30,073 nt of DNA from Elysia marginata. Taxonomy: Eukaryota > Mollusca > Gastropoda > Plakobranchidae. Location of the stretch: NCBI GenBank assembly GCA_019649035.1, contig BMAT01002688.1:363685-393757 (forward strand). The letters are read 5' to 3'. A program made the position numbers and the translations under genes. Of the stretch, positions 10,901-20,352 are shown in pieces. A model generated the notes under the pieces. The model had not been told where the DNA came from. It worked only from the letters and a program-made list of their open reading frames with translations, and did no database searches. Position 1 is the stretch's first letter, and every line of letters begins with the position of its first letter.

Positions 10901-11750
10901 TCAGGCCAGGCAATTTACCATCCGGTCAGTGCAGTTGTTGACCGAGCATTGGTTAAGTACATTTTGTTGATGACAGTTCAATATCCTCATTATTTGTAAC
11001 GAGTCGTTCTAATTTTTCATCTTCAACGTGAGCAAGTAATATTTGTGAGGAAACAGAGGAGTAGAAGTGCGGGTGAATGGATAATGACACTCCTGACATT
11101 TTCACAAGACGCGCTCGATGTCTCTAAAGGACATAACATATTGTTTTCTGCGCTCACGATAGTTCCCTATGAAACATCTCTGCCTTGTAAGAGTAGTGAA
11201 TGAGAAGCATTATAGAGGATAGATTGTTCTCACATTACAAAACTAGTTTCGATCCTATCATAAGAGTGTTTTAGTTAAATACCCAAGTTCAAGCTCACTT
11301 TTATTTTTTATAGTTTACTTTAAAGAAAACTTTTTTTGGAAAATATTGCCTTCAGCTTCTACATTTCATAGTGTTTTAGTTCTAATTGATCTAATATATG
11401 TTAGGCTATTTCTGTTAAGAATTGTTTGCATGTTTTTTCCTTGCTAATCTAATTTTGTTTTACTGAAACATTTTATCAGCGTTTGTACTCTCATATATAT
11501 GTACCTATTTGATAAAATTATTTTAATCTATCGTCATGAAAAAAATTAGCTGAAACACAGATTTTCATTAATTTAACACACTTACAAATAAGATACAAAG
11601 ATTATGCTGTATGTTTTTTACTTAGTCTTAATACATTGTGTTATATCTCCAAATATCAAATGAGTATGTCATTTTTTTGCTTTCCTTGAAGAATTCATGA
11701 TCTATAGGCCACAGGCCTTAAAATCAAGCAATAAAAATTTCAAATTCCAT
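10901..11750. other. Non-coding AT-rich stretch
   Basis: No supportable gene or element. Confidence 0.6.
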
Positions 11751-11753
11751 TTC

Positions 11754-11951
11754 TTTCTGTCTTTCTCTGTCTGTCTGTCTGTCTGTCTGTCTGTNNNNNN
11801 NNNNNNNNNNTCTCTCTCTCGCTCTCTCTCTTTCTCTCTCTCTGTGTCTCTCTCTATGTTTCTAGCTCGCGCTCTCTACTTTCTCTCTCTCTTTCTCTCT
11901 CTCTGTGTCTCTCTCTATGTTTCTATCTCGCGCTCTCTCCTTTCTCTCTCT
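11754..11951. repeat. (TCTG)n and CT satellite with assembly gap and 61-bp duplication
   Basis: A (CTGT)n array runs into 16 N bases (11795-11810), followed by CT-rich sequence. Inside the latter, a unit at 11831-11879 recurs at 11892-11940, a 61-base period. The copies share distinctive TATGTTTCTA and CTCGCGCTCTCT words and differ at about two positions. Confidence 0.9.
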
Positions 11952-12571
11952 TTACTTTTCACCTCACACAGGCACACCTTAAGAGCTGGGCCTGGATTTG
12001 AAAGCTTTCTGTTGATTTTTTCTCGCTAATTCTAAATTTGGCGAGTTTTGTATTGCGCTAGGCTAAAATGGAATAGAGAAGCACATTCTTTTTTATTTTT
12101 TCCTAGCCCTAATAAACTTGCGCAATCAGGGCTTTTCCCCAAAACACATCTGCTTATCTTATTACTCTAGAGAGCAGTATTACAATTTTGTATCTATCAA
12201 GCTCTCATGTTGACGTGTAGAATTAAGGCCTACGTTATAACTTAGAACTTTATAAAAATAACTATGTATTACAAACCTCAGTACCGCAATTACAGCTTCA
12301 TTGATTTTTGGAGTATTACTTCGAATACGATGTAGAACAAAAATGGCGGGCTTAATGTATATATTTTTAAATTGAAGGAACTGAACGCTGAGATGCCGAA
12401 ATTGGGACAGTATAGTATACTTATTACTAGTGTGTGAGATGGCTAACTCGACTAACCAACTTGATTCCTTGTGTTACCAGATCACGGAACCCCTAATTAG
12501 CAGTCAGTACAAGACACCCTTCCTAGCATCAAGCCCTAAAGCGGGCTTGAGGAGTTCATTAGAGCTTTTTA
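11952..12571. other. Non-coding stretch
   Basis: The open frame starting at 12430 runs into the next microsatellite and has no domain. Nothing else was recognised. Confidence 0.55.
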
Positions 12572-12612
12572 CTCTCTCTCTCCCTCNNTCTCTCTCTCTC
12601 TCTCTCATTCTA

Positions 12613-12643
<31 letters not shown>

Positions 12644-12672
12644 ATTTTTATCTTTCTATATCTCTCTGTTTA
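12572..12672. repeat. (CT)n microsatellite with two unresolved bases
   Basis: CT repeats with N bases at 12587-12588 and decaying TCTA/TCTG words on the right. Confidence 0.95.
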
Positions 12673-12774
12673 TTTGTGTTTGAGTCTTTTTCTCTGTGTT
12701 TATGTTTAAATTTAATGGCGAGGCAAAAAAGGCGATGTGCCTTATTAGCTACTGCTAAAAATTAGTTCAATGTA

Positions 12775-12776
<2 letters not shown>

Positions 12777-12823
<47 letters not shown>

Positions 12824-12870
12824 CTCTCTCTCTATCTATCTCTCTCTCTCTATCTCTCTCTCTCTCTCTT
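12777..12870. repeat. (CT)n / (TCTA)n microsatellite
   Basis: Alternating CT runs and short TCTA arrays on the plus strand. Confidence 0.95.
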
Positions 12871-13061
12871 TTCCATGGTTTTCTCTTACTCAGTTACTGT
12901 ATCTGTCTCCTTTCTCCCTGCTTGTATCTATCTTTCAACCTTTTTCCAATCCTCTTTAATCTCTAGTTAAATGTATATCGCTCTGAAAACTAAGTTCCCT
13001 TCGTTTAAAGATATTGAAGGTAAAAATAAAGCTAAAGATTTTGTTGATCGTGAAAAGGTCT

Positions 13062-13120
13062 TTGGGCAGTCAGGGCCAAGGATTTTGACTTATGCTATAA
13101 TGATTTAACTCCTCTATCAA
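13062..13120 (+). mobile_element. Truncated SINE tail, copy A
   Basis: This segment matches the 3' part of the SINE at 13374-13570. Both share TGGGCAGT, GACTTATGCTAT or GTCTTATGCTAT, TGATTTA and CTCTATCAA in the same order with small indels. No tRNA-like head precedes this copy, so it is 5' truncated or only its tail survives. Confidence 0.5.
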
Positions 13121-13373
13121 GTTCTGACTTTATTTTTATTCAGTATTTTTAATCAGCAAAGTCAACCGTATTTTTTTCTGTTCTGTCTAATAAAACCAGA
13201 GAAGTGGTCTCTTTACCCCCCCCCCCCTTGCTTTTTTATAGATATGATCTATAGTCTGAAATTGCTTATTTTTTTATATTTATTGTCTTTACTGAGCGAC
13301 TGAGTAATGACTCACCATGGTAAGTGAGGCACCAAACTTTCACTCAGAGAGGACTCAATTTTATATGGTTTCG
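13121..13373. other. Spacer between SINE copies
   Basis: AT-rich, with an 11- to 12-base C homopolymer near 13216-13227. No gene seen. Confidence 0.55.
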
Positions 13374-13570
13374 TGGCCCAAAGGTAGCCACTCGCCTCAC
13401 GAACTTCAAGGCTCCTGATTCAACCCATGGCTTGGCAGGTCGAGGTTTCGTCCTTGCAAAAGGCTACTTAAACACATTTACTAGCCTAATTCTCGTTTTA
13501 ATGAGTATCGGGCTATGGGCAGTGAAGGATCTTGTCTTATGCTATGGTGATTTAGATTCTCTATCAATTA
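13374..13570 (+). mobile_element. tRNA-derived SINE, copy B
   Basis: The head has a Pol III A box, TGGCCCAAAGG at 13374-13384, and a B box, GATTCAACCC at 13417-13426. The 43-base spacing is normal for a tRNA-derived promoter. A non-tRNA body follows, and its end is shared with the truncated copy at 13062-13120. Tandem tail repeats and target-site duplications were not identified, so the outer limits are approximate. The 90-codon frame crossing it is incidental. Confidence 0.55.
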
Positions 13571-14869
13571 AAAAAGTAATGTTTTGTAATGGTTAGCCAG
13601 GGATGGTAGATAAGGCGTTATTTAAAAATGCTTTTTGCCGTTTTAAAAATAAAAATTGAATTTTTAGGGCTTGAAAAATTATGTGGAAAACCACTATCAT
13701 ATGTTATATTTTGGTGATTATGAAAGAGAAATCGCAAATAATGGAGACAAAAACTAGGTATGTGCACCTCTGAACATGCTTTCGTACACAGCAGTTTTGT
13801 TATTATTATTCTCATATCGCTGGAAAAAGTTCAGCGCTTGCGGGATTTAAGTTTATTTGGACAAATTTAGCCAAGTGTTTGTTGACAGTGACCATATTAG
13901 TCATCTTATGTCAATTGTCCATAAGTTTGTTGTTTTTTTTTCATACATAGTTTTTACAGTCGAACAATTAATTACTAAACAAAAATGTTATGAAACAACT
14001 GAAATCGACGAAAAGAAGGAATAACAACTGTAAATAATTTAATTTTATTCTATAAGATCAGGGTCTCACGCTGGTGCTTGTCGGCTTGATCATTATCAGA
14101 GCGGTAGAAGTAGTTGTAGTTGTGGTTTCCACTGGGAATACAGATGGGCACGATGTAAGTCTTAGAAATATTCAAGAAATTGAACATTCGAAGCTGTGCA
14201 TTTACATGAAAACCGTAGTACATAAGAGACAACCAACGCTATGTAACTGTTTACTGTAGTGTGCTCCTTTTCAAAAGATTGAGACTGGAAGTGGATCTGA
14301 AATGTCACTTAATAATCATTGATTTTATTTTAGAAACTTTTATTTAAAATCTGCTTTTAGAATGTGGCTTTGATTTAATATGGGCAAAAAACTTGTCAAT
14401 GTTTTGCAATGATTCGTTACAATATCCTATAACTAGTATAAGCATAAAGTGTGCCGTAGAGCAAATAAAACATATGTTAACAAATTAAAAGTTTACTTGA
14501 ACTGGCAAAACAGTGTTGCAAATTTAATTTACATAACTTAAGAGAATGCGTGGCTGAGCCAGCTGTACCAAAGTCGACTCGCCTCCAAGCTTCTTAGGAG
14601 GTGCATAACTGCGTGTGACCCTGTCCTTTCTAACAAAAAAGCGATTAATATTTTTCTTGGTTGCAGCGTTTAATACAGCTAATGTGCAAGCCGAAATTAA
14701 CAAATTCAATTGATTTAACATAAAGGCAAAATATCTACACCTGTTTTATTGACAAATGCGGAAATATAAACCTCACGAATTCAGGGACGCATGTATCTGC
14801 AGCTTGCCTAAATAAGGCATACCATACTAAGAGCTCGCTTAAAAAAATATAATATCCTGGTTAAAGAAA
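13571..14869. other. Non-coding stretch
   Basis: Several 60- to 65-codon frames on both strands, none with a domain. No RNA gene recognised. Confidence 0.55.
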
Positions 14870-15150
14870 AAAGTGCCGCCAAATGGATATGGAAACAGCC
14901 CTTACTAAACGTAAATTGAGATAGATTAGTCACGTCCTTAGAAAATAATTACCAAAAGCATTCACAAAGGGGTGATAATAGGAAGCCCGAGTGAAAGCCA
15001 AAGCATGGACGCCCAACAACACCTGTCGGCGTATGTTGGAGGCTGAAGCTGCAACCGTTGGTTATTCGTTGGGTACGTATTGGCTGCTAGCACTGTACTG
15101 CGAAATATGGAGGAGCTTTCTTGCTGTCCTAATTGCCAACCGGCAAGCAA
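14870..15150 (+). pseudogene. LINE reverse-transcriptase C-terminal relic
   Basis: This is the decayed 3' end of the polymerase frame of a non-LTR retrotransposon. Translated in pieces it shows the family's C-terminal landmarks in order: KRKLR followed by I-S-H-V-L-R (14907-14942, typical KW-W-IGHVLR), P-E-stop-K-P-K-H-G-R-P (14983-15012, typical PEGKRKRGRP), then R-R-M-L-E-A-E-A with a Ser-Leu-Gly-Thr (15031-15083, typical WRRTVEAE...WGT) and W-R-S-F. It carries at least five stop codons and one frameshift. No full-length element or target-site duplication was found, so this is a 5'-truncated dead copy. Confidence 0.6.
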
Positions 15151-15709
15151 GTTGAAATCTTTACTTTTTATACGAGGTTCTTCTCCTGTTCCATCAGCTT
15201 CCATCCAATATTGTTCACCAGAGATCCTTACAGATGATTTTTAGGTGGGGCCAGGTCAGAGAGGTGTGCTGGCTAAGGTACAATGTTCCATTATTATCGT
15301 TCCATTCAAACATCAGCGTTGGAGTTTGAAGCAATTCAATATCTGCTGAACAACACCTTACACTTTTTTCTGGATTTATAATGGGTCTCAGGAAGCAACA
15401 CAAACGCACTTACTTTTTCTCAAAATAATTATATAATCTAACGACATCTTTTGCCAACTCATAATACAAAAGCAATACATTACCGACTAGCAGATTACTG
15501 CACTTTGAGATGGTGTGTTTTTAATATCATGGGGTCTCTTTGGGTCTTCGTAGTTATCCAATACACCGATACCTAATTTGTTCGTAATGGATTCTGTGGA
15601 AAACCATAAGCTAGTCTTGCGTTATGTACAGACGGCCAGTTATGACCAATACCAGTTGCAGGGACGTCCCGTGCCAGCGTACTGCCGGGGACAATCAAAT
15701 CCAGCATCT
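15151..15709. other. Stretch after LINE relic; no gene
   Basis: May include the 3' UTR of the LINE relic on its left. Minus-strand frames here (15215-15409 and part of 14962-15204) are shadows without domains. Confidence 0.45.
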
Positions 15710-15802
15710 ACTATAACGGTTTCCACTGCAGATACTTCACTTCGACTGTCCAGAGCAGCGTATCTGACGCAAGTCTACGGATTCTTTCGGGCAGTGACTG
15801 TT
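15710..15802 (-). pseudogene. Possible LTR-retrotransposon RNase H trace
   Basis: A short minus-strand frame reads Leu-Pro-x-Arg-Ile-Arg-Arg-Leu, then Glu-Val-Lys-Tyr, ending Lys-Pro-Leu before stops. Residue spacing fits, without gaps, the Ty3/gypsy-type RNase H region (PxRIQR...YxxEVxYVPGK) that precedes the ADxLSR motif. The PG of the landmark is replaced and nothing upstream confirms it. The plus-strand frame 15578-15805 overlaps it and has no recognised domain. Confidence 0.18.
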
Positions 15803-15823
15803 TAAGGTCTACGATGAAGTTTT

Positions 15824-15831
15824 TTTATTGC
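15824..15831 (-). terminator. Candidate polyadenylation signal for the GPCR gene
   Basis: TTTTATTG on the plus strand gives the canonical AATAAA on the minus strand, about 550 bases beyond the receptor stop codon. It is the first well-placed candidate noted; other AT-rich variants may serve instead. Confidence 0.3.
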
Positions 15832-16043
15832 ATAAAATCTGAGTAGAGGATTTGATTAGCCAGGCTCTTTTATAATCCAGAGTCACTGCATTGATTGCTA
15901 GCGATGAGCTTTTTTCTCCTTCATTCTATTATTAGCAACGTTCTATTCATGTCGTAGCGATATAAGAACTAGAGACATGATAGACTATTATGTATAGAGA
16001 TTACCTACAGACCATTTATAGCCATAACCTGGAAAAATTATGC

Positions 16044-16347
16044 TCTAAGGGTGAGGCCACACTACAAGCGATAGGGCGAGACTGAGCGGGAGCGAGATTA
16101 AATATTTCATAAATCTATAATAATTATAGATTCCGTGAAATTCCAAGCGAGACCAAAAAAAACAGAAACTGTCTTATGAAGTCCATTTTTCTTCAGCATC
16201 TGCACATACGCCTACTGGATCTAGATCAATCTTTTCTGCTAGCTACTTGCTTATGCGGCCATACTATGACCACCCCCATGTTTGTCGCTTATAGCTAGCG
16301 TCAAGCTAGCGACAGCTGTTATAGCTGTTGTTGGACCTCACACTAAG
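16044..16347. mobile_element. MITE-like element with imperfect terminal inverted repeats
   Basis: The left end CTAAGGGTGAGGCCA (16044-16058) pairs imperfectly with the right end, whose reverse complement is CTTAGTGTGAGGTCC (16333-16347). Inside lies a perfect hairpin with 10-base arms AATCTATAAT (16112-16121) and its complement (16123-16132), one-base loop, plus repeated AGCTAGCG and GCGAGA words near both ends. It has no coding frame of its own. Small, non-coding, palindromic and TIR-flanked fits a miniature DNA transposon. No target-site duplication was evident, and the superfamily is not assigned. It would lie in the receptor's 3' UTR. Confidence 0.4.
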
Positions 16348-16375
16348 TCTTTTTCTCCCCAATTTCCTCCGCCAC

Positions 16376-16597
16376 TTACCGAGAAGACAGCTCGTTGTTT
16401 CTCGCAGAGCGGCTGTTGAAAATCTGCGATGCATGCGGGGTTTCTATAAAACTTGGGATCCAGGCTACGCGCTTCAACCTTTTGAAGAGGTAGATAGACT
16501 GCATCCGGAACCGCTTAGTGCCCAGAATATAGATGTAGAAGTTTGCCCCGTGATGCAAGAAAGTAAGCCAGTATGTCAAGTCTATTAGGGCATCTAT
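16376..16597 (-). CDS. Class A GPCR, coding exon 3 (TM7 and C-terminal tail)
   Basis: Encodes residues 298-370 of the receptor described at 19762-20352. The acceptor CTCTACAG lies just before 16597, and the frame is phase 0, matching exon 2. TM7 contains N-F-Y-I-Y (316-320), the position of the class A NPxxY motif with Pro replaced by Phe, as happens in several invertebrate peptide-type receptors. Helix 8 begins G-T-K-R-F-R (323-328) and the tail is basic with Ser/Thr. The exon ends at TAA (16378-16376). That TAA lies inside a perfect donor, TCG|GTAAGT, so splicing to a further exon with a different C-terminus cannot be excluded. Only the part from a TTG at 16579 is open from a usual start codon, so the exon is easy to miss. 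Confidence 0.75.
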   Translation of the reverse strand: MDALIDLTYWLTFLHHGANFYIYILGTKRFRMQSIYLFKRLKRVAWIPSFIETPHASQIFNSRSARNNELSSR

Positions 16598-18293
16598 CTG
16601 TAGAGCATGAAGTCGTGAGGATATGTGTGAGTGTGTGTGGGGGGGGGTGTTGTTGAAAAAGAAAAAAAAACAACATGATGGAGAGATATAGCAGACTTGT
16701 TCCCTAAAGCTGTTCTGTCAAATGTTCTATAAAATTCGTGAAAATACTGATCCCGTCACAGCCTGTTCACGAAACAGTTTACCGGCTTCTGAGCTCACTC
16801 GATAGTGTTAAAATAAAACTAAACACAATTTTTTACAATTAATTTTTCACATGAGTTTTTCAAACATGACCAATCGAGGGCAGGTCGTATTCAGAGGTTT
16901 AAGAGAGTGAAAAAGGGGTTAGTTAGGCTGCTTAGGTCTGTGTCATTTCTTGTCTCTAATTGCGCATAAGAGGTTGTATAAGTATCAATGGAGTTGGTCG
17001 CTAGATATCAACTTTGACAGTAGAGAGCTCAAAGAGTTGCATCGTTGCCAGAAAGAGGATTGTGAATAAAAAAAATATTGTATACTTCTTGTTGGTTACA
17101 CACACAAAACCAATTCAAGACACATTTTTTTTTTGTTCACAAAAGTGCCATTTATACATAACACTGATTATCGAATCTTGACATTTCAAGAAGTGAGTAC
17201 GTGGGTGTAAAAGAGAGAGAGAAGGAGGGTCGAGATAGAGGGAGACATTATACTTTTACAATGTTCCTCTACTGATATGCATTAGTTATGTTGTTCTTTG
17301 TGTTAAAAACAAACCAGGACGTGGTACCAATGATGTGACTTTCGTGGAGCAGTTAAGTAAACGTATGTATTCTAAGAAGGAAGAGGTGCTTAGAAACTAC
17401 TCTTGATTTAAATTGGTGGCAATGTGTAAGTTTTCCTAAGTCTCTCATTTCTTTACGGGACCTGTGGGGCAACCAGGAAAAAGCAGTTTCTTTTACAGTT
17501 ATGGACTACCTCAAGTAACGTAGAATACTAGCGCTGTCATAATTATATACTGTCTTATCATCAGCATTTGCTCACAGCGCTACTGCCGCCTTCGTCTTTG
17601 CCTCTAACCCATTTGCCTTAGTGCTGTGCACTGATTATAATGAGCCTGATCTACATCTGGTACGTCCATGTCATAGCGTTGTATCGTCTATTTCAGTGCA
17701 GTTTGCGACCGTAGTGTTTTAGCCAAGATACTACAATTATCTTTGTACATTGCCCTATCTTTTCATTTTTTTTATTTTTATTTTCTTTGAGTCTAGTTTT
17801 CATTTATCTTAGCCTTGTACTTGTATATCCAATCACTGAAACACATACATGACAATTAAAAGAAGATACGGTGTTGCTTCGTATCAAGTTCTGGGAGGCA
17901 ACGTTTTTTTAGTAGAGATCAGCTGACAAAGTAGAAATTGTATTTACCTCGTTGGGTGTTTGTCATATCCCAGTACTCTTTCACCTTCCTCTAGTCGTGT
18001 ACATTATTTATCTTGGCGCTTTTATATGTCATAGCTCAGGGATTCTTTATCTAAGCGGAGTGCCAATTTACCTATGCGCCAAGATCTGTGGTACTTAGCT
18101 TACCTACTTACTTTGGTGGGGTGCGGTGACGTCTTTAAGTATATTGTTAATTATTACATAATTACGTGATAAGCGTTGCCGCTTTTAACTAAAGCCACAC
18201 ATTTTTTTCTACATCTTGACAGAATATTTCAGTGAGTTTAACTGAATTCGTAAATGACGTTACCGTATTTACGTAAGTGGAGTAATTGTTTAC
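16598..18293 (-). other. Intron 2 of the GPCR gene (1,696 bases)
   Basis: Runs from donor AAG|GTAAAC (GT at 18293-18292 on the minus strand) to acceptor CTACAG (AG at 16599-16598). It contains a poly-G run near 16640, a short GA-rich tract near 17210-17250, and AT-rich sequence. No additional receptor-like exon was seen in it. Confidence 0.7.
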
Positions 18294-18593
18294 CTTGGTG
18301 TGGAAAGAAATATTCACGATATCGTTGAAGTAGGTGTATATTATGTACCAGAAACAACACACTGCAAACAAAGGGCCGTTGAGGACGAGGAACACTACCG
18401 AAGCTATGATGATCATGAGGGTGATACTCGCTTCAGCTTTAGACCAGAATCTCATTTGCATTTTGGCGTTCTGTTTTTCCAGAGTTACTTGTTTCAATTT
18501 GCGGACTGTGAGGCAGTTGAAGATCACAATAAAAGGACACGGAAGGCCAAATAAAAGAAAAGAAAACATGAGCGTCTTCTTGCCTTCAGTTAA
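18294..18593 (-). CDS. Class A GPCR, coding exon 2 (TM5 and TM6)
   Basis: Encodes residues 198-297, exactly 100 codons. The acceptor has a T run followed by CACAG at 18598-18594; the donor is AAG|GTAAAC. TM5 spans about 206-227 with Pro215 and Pro217. The third intracellular loop is short and basic (228-248). TM6 spans about 250-280 with L-N-G-P ending at Pro271, so the usual CWxP toggle tryptophan is replaced by Asn. The first in-frame Met is residue 206, so a single-exon gene call would start there and lose eight residues. Overlapping plus-strand frames at 18300-18630 are shadows. Confidence 0.85.
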
Positions 18594-19761
18594 CTGTGAA
18601 AAAAAAATAATGGCAAATAGTTTAAGATAAATAGTTGGCGTATCACGCTCTTACATCAAGTACAATTCTCGCGTTGGGATTTTATTAACCATGATTCTCA
18701 TACAAATCTTTGATTGTAAAAGATATGTTTGATTTATGTTAGCTGGTGAAGGAAAGAAAGATTGAAAAAACTGTGGACTTTTCCGCTCATGACTGGGCCG
18801 TTCTACCAGATCTGTTCAGCGGATTATGCCAAAGGGTAAAAGCTGAAGTTTATAAAGTTAAGTTTCTTAAGTGCATGGGACAAGTTGATAAAAGTACAAA
18901 CAGCAATGTTCAAAATTATGCAAGCAGTCAATTCTACAAATTAAAAAAATAATGTTGAGTTTGATTTTATTAACTAAACCATCAGAAAGCTTCACTTTTG
19001 AGGCCAATATGCAATTATAGCAAAAATTTGTGAAAATATTAGATATCTTAGCTGGTTGCTATGGTAACAGCGAGCATACTGAAAATTAGGTATTTTAAAA
19101 CCATAGTTATCATAAGGTAAAAAATGGTTAATGCTTGTGGAAAAGCTGCAAGTTAATTATACCCCTGAAACCAGAAGGTAATTAGAACACATTTCAGATT
19201 TTGAAAATTTTGCACATACACATTTTAAACATTTGATAAGGAATTTCTATTTGTACAGATTTTAAAGCTCATCACAAATATATGGCATGGAAGAAGGGGA
19301 GTGTGGTAGAAAAACAGCTCTATGGAAAACGCCTTTAATCTAAGACTAAAGAAATTTTTTTAATGTCAAAGACATGCATTTTGCATATTTGCGTAAATTG
19401 TGCGTTTCACCGAAAGATATTACGTTCAGGCAAACGTAAAATTGATATAGCTCAGATAAGGCAAAAAACCGAATTTTGCAGGAGTTATCCAAAGCCAGCT
19501 ATTTTAATATGTAGGCTTTACTGTTCCTGGAAAATCTCAGCGACTAAACAGCTTGTCAAGATCAGTACATAAAGAGTTAAACGTTACCCACTAGCGATAA
19601 ATATGGAATCATAAATAAACTAAAATACAGTTAAGCAAAGCTATTCTTTTTATGAAATTTCTGACAGAAAGTGTCCCTCACACGCGATGATAAAGCAAAA
19701 CTGTAGGCTTCATGAATTTGTAGTAAATATAAACATCTCTAAAGATGAAGAACGTGCTTAC
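18594..19761 (-). other. Intron 1 of the GPCR gene (1,168 bases)
   Basis: GT at 19761-19760 and AG at 18595-18594 on the minus strand. Because the resulting extracellular loop 2 is very short, I looked for a missed phase-0 exon here; the places checked have stops in every frame and none was found. An X-box-like site lies at 19055-19068. Plus-strand frames at 18746 and 19363 show no domain. Confidence 0.7.
19055..19068. promoter_or_regulatory. X-box-like RFX site, one mismatch
   Basis: GTTGCTATGGTAAC differs at one base from the perfect X-box palindrome present at 7350-7363. It lies within intron 1 of the receptor. RFX binding is inferred from the motif alone. Confidence 0.25.
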
Positions 19762-20352
19762 CTCGGAGAGAGTGAGAAAGCAGCATCCGATATATGCTAA
19801 GACAAAAATCAATACAAAAGCGGCGACCAAACGTCGTGCTACCTTAGTGGTCAACCATTCTCTCTTCACAAAGGGATAGCATACTGCCATGTAACGTTCA
19901 AAACATATCAGGACCAGAATAGAATTTGGGAAAAACCCCAGAGAAATTTTAAAGACCTCAAACGGCATATATGTAGTGTTTGGTATTGTCGTGCGGAACA
20001 TTATAGTCAGAAAATCCCCTATAGATAAAGCAGTTATGAACACTGAAGTAGTGATTCGATCAATGGACAGTGATACAATCGTAGCCATTAGGTTTCCTGG
20101 AAGGCCTAAAATTATGGCGATGATTCCAATAACTTTCTCAATCTGAGATCCATTTAGGCAACCATCCAACGCGATGCGGATGTTGCCGGCGAGAGTCGCA
20201 TCTCTAGAATCCCAGTTTTCAGTATGGATGTCGTACTCTTGTTTTAGCACATGTATAACACAAAGCGTATAAGGCTGGGGGATGTTTGAATAGTTTTTAG
20301 TAAGTCGAGCCACAGATTCCGTCTCAGATCCTGTAAAAGTTTCAGCAAACAT
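19762..20352 (-). CDS. Class A (rhodopsin-type) GPCR, coding exon 1 (N-terminus to TM4)
   Basis: Start of a three-exon seven-transmembrane receptor of 370 residues, presumably a plasma-membrane receptor for a peptide or small signalling ligand. Exon 1 encodes residues 1-197. The ATG has A at -3, and an in-frame TAA lies about 14 codons upstream. The N-terminus is about 73 residues long, with N-glycosylation sequons N-Y-S (20-22) and N-G-S (67-69). TM1 has G-N at 86-87; TM2 has L-S-I-G-D with Asp113; TM3 ends F-E-R-Y (151-154), the DRY motif; TM4 covers about 172-193. The exon ends in GAG|GTAAGC, a strong donor, phase 0. The Cys expected at the top of TM3 (near residue 128) is absent, and so is its extracellular-loop-2 partner. 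Style and missing landmarks suggest an invertebrate peptide-type or orphan receptor; the ligand cannot be named. Confidence 0.87.

Noticed and set aside
14962-15204. 80-codon minus-strand frame as a gene
   Set aside because: It is the antisense shadow of the plus-strand LINE relic.
18300-18630. Two plus-strand frames opposite receptor exon 2
   Set aside because: Antisense shadows of a clear coding exon; no domain and no splice support.
18594-19761. A missed receptor exon supplying extracellular loop 2
   Set aside because: Candidate donors near 18650 and 19515 have no open phase-0 frame with an acceptor, and the matching TM3 cysteine is absent too.
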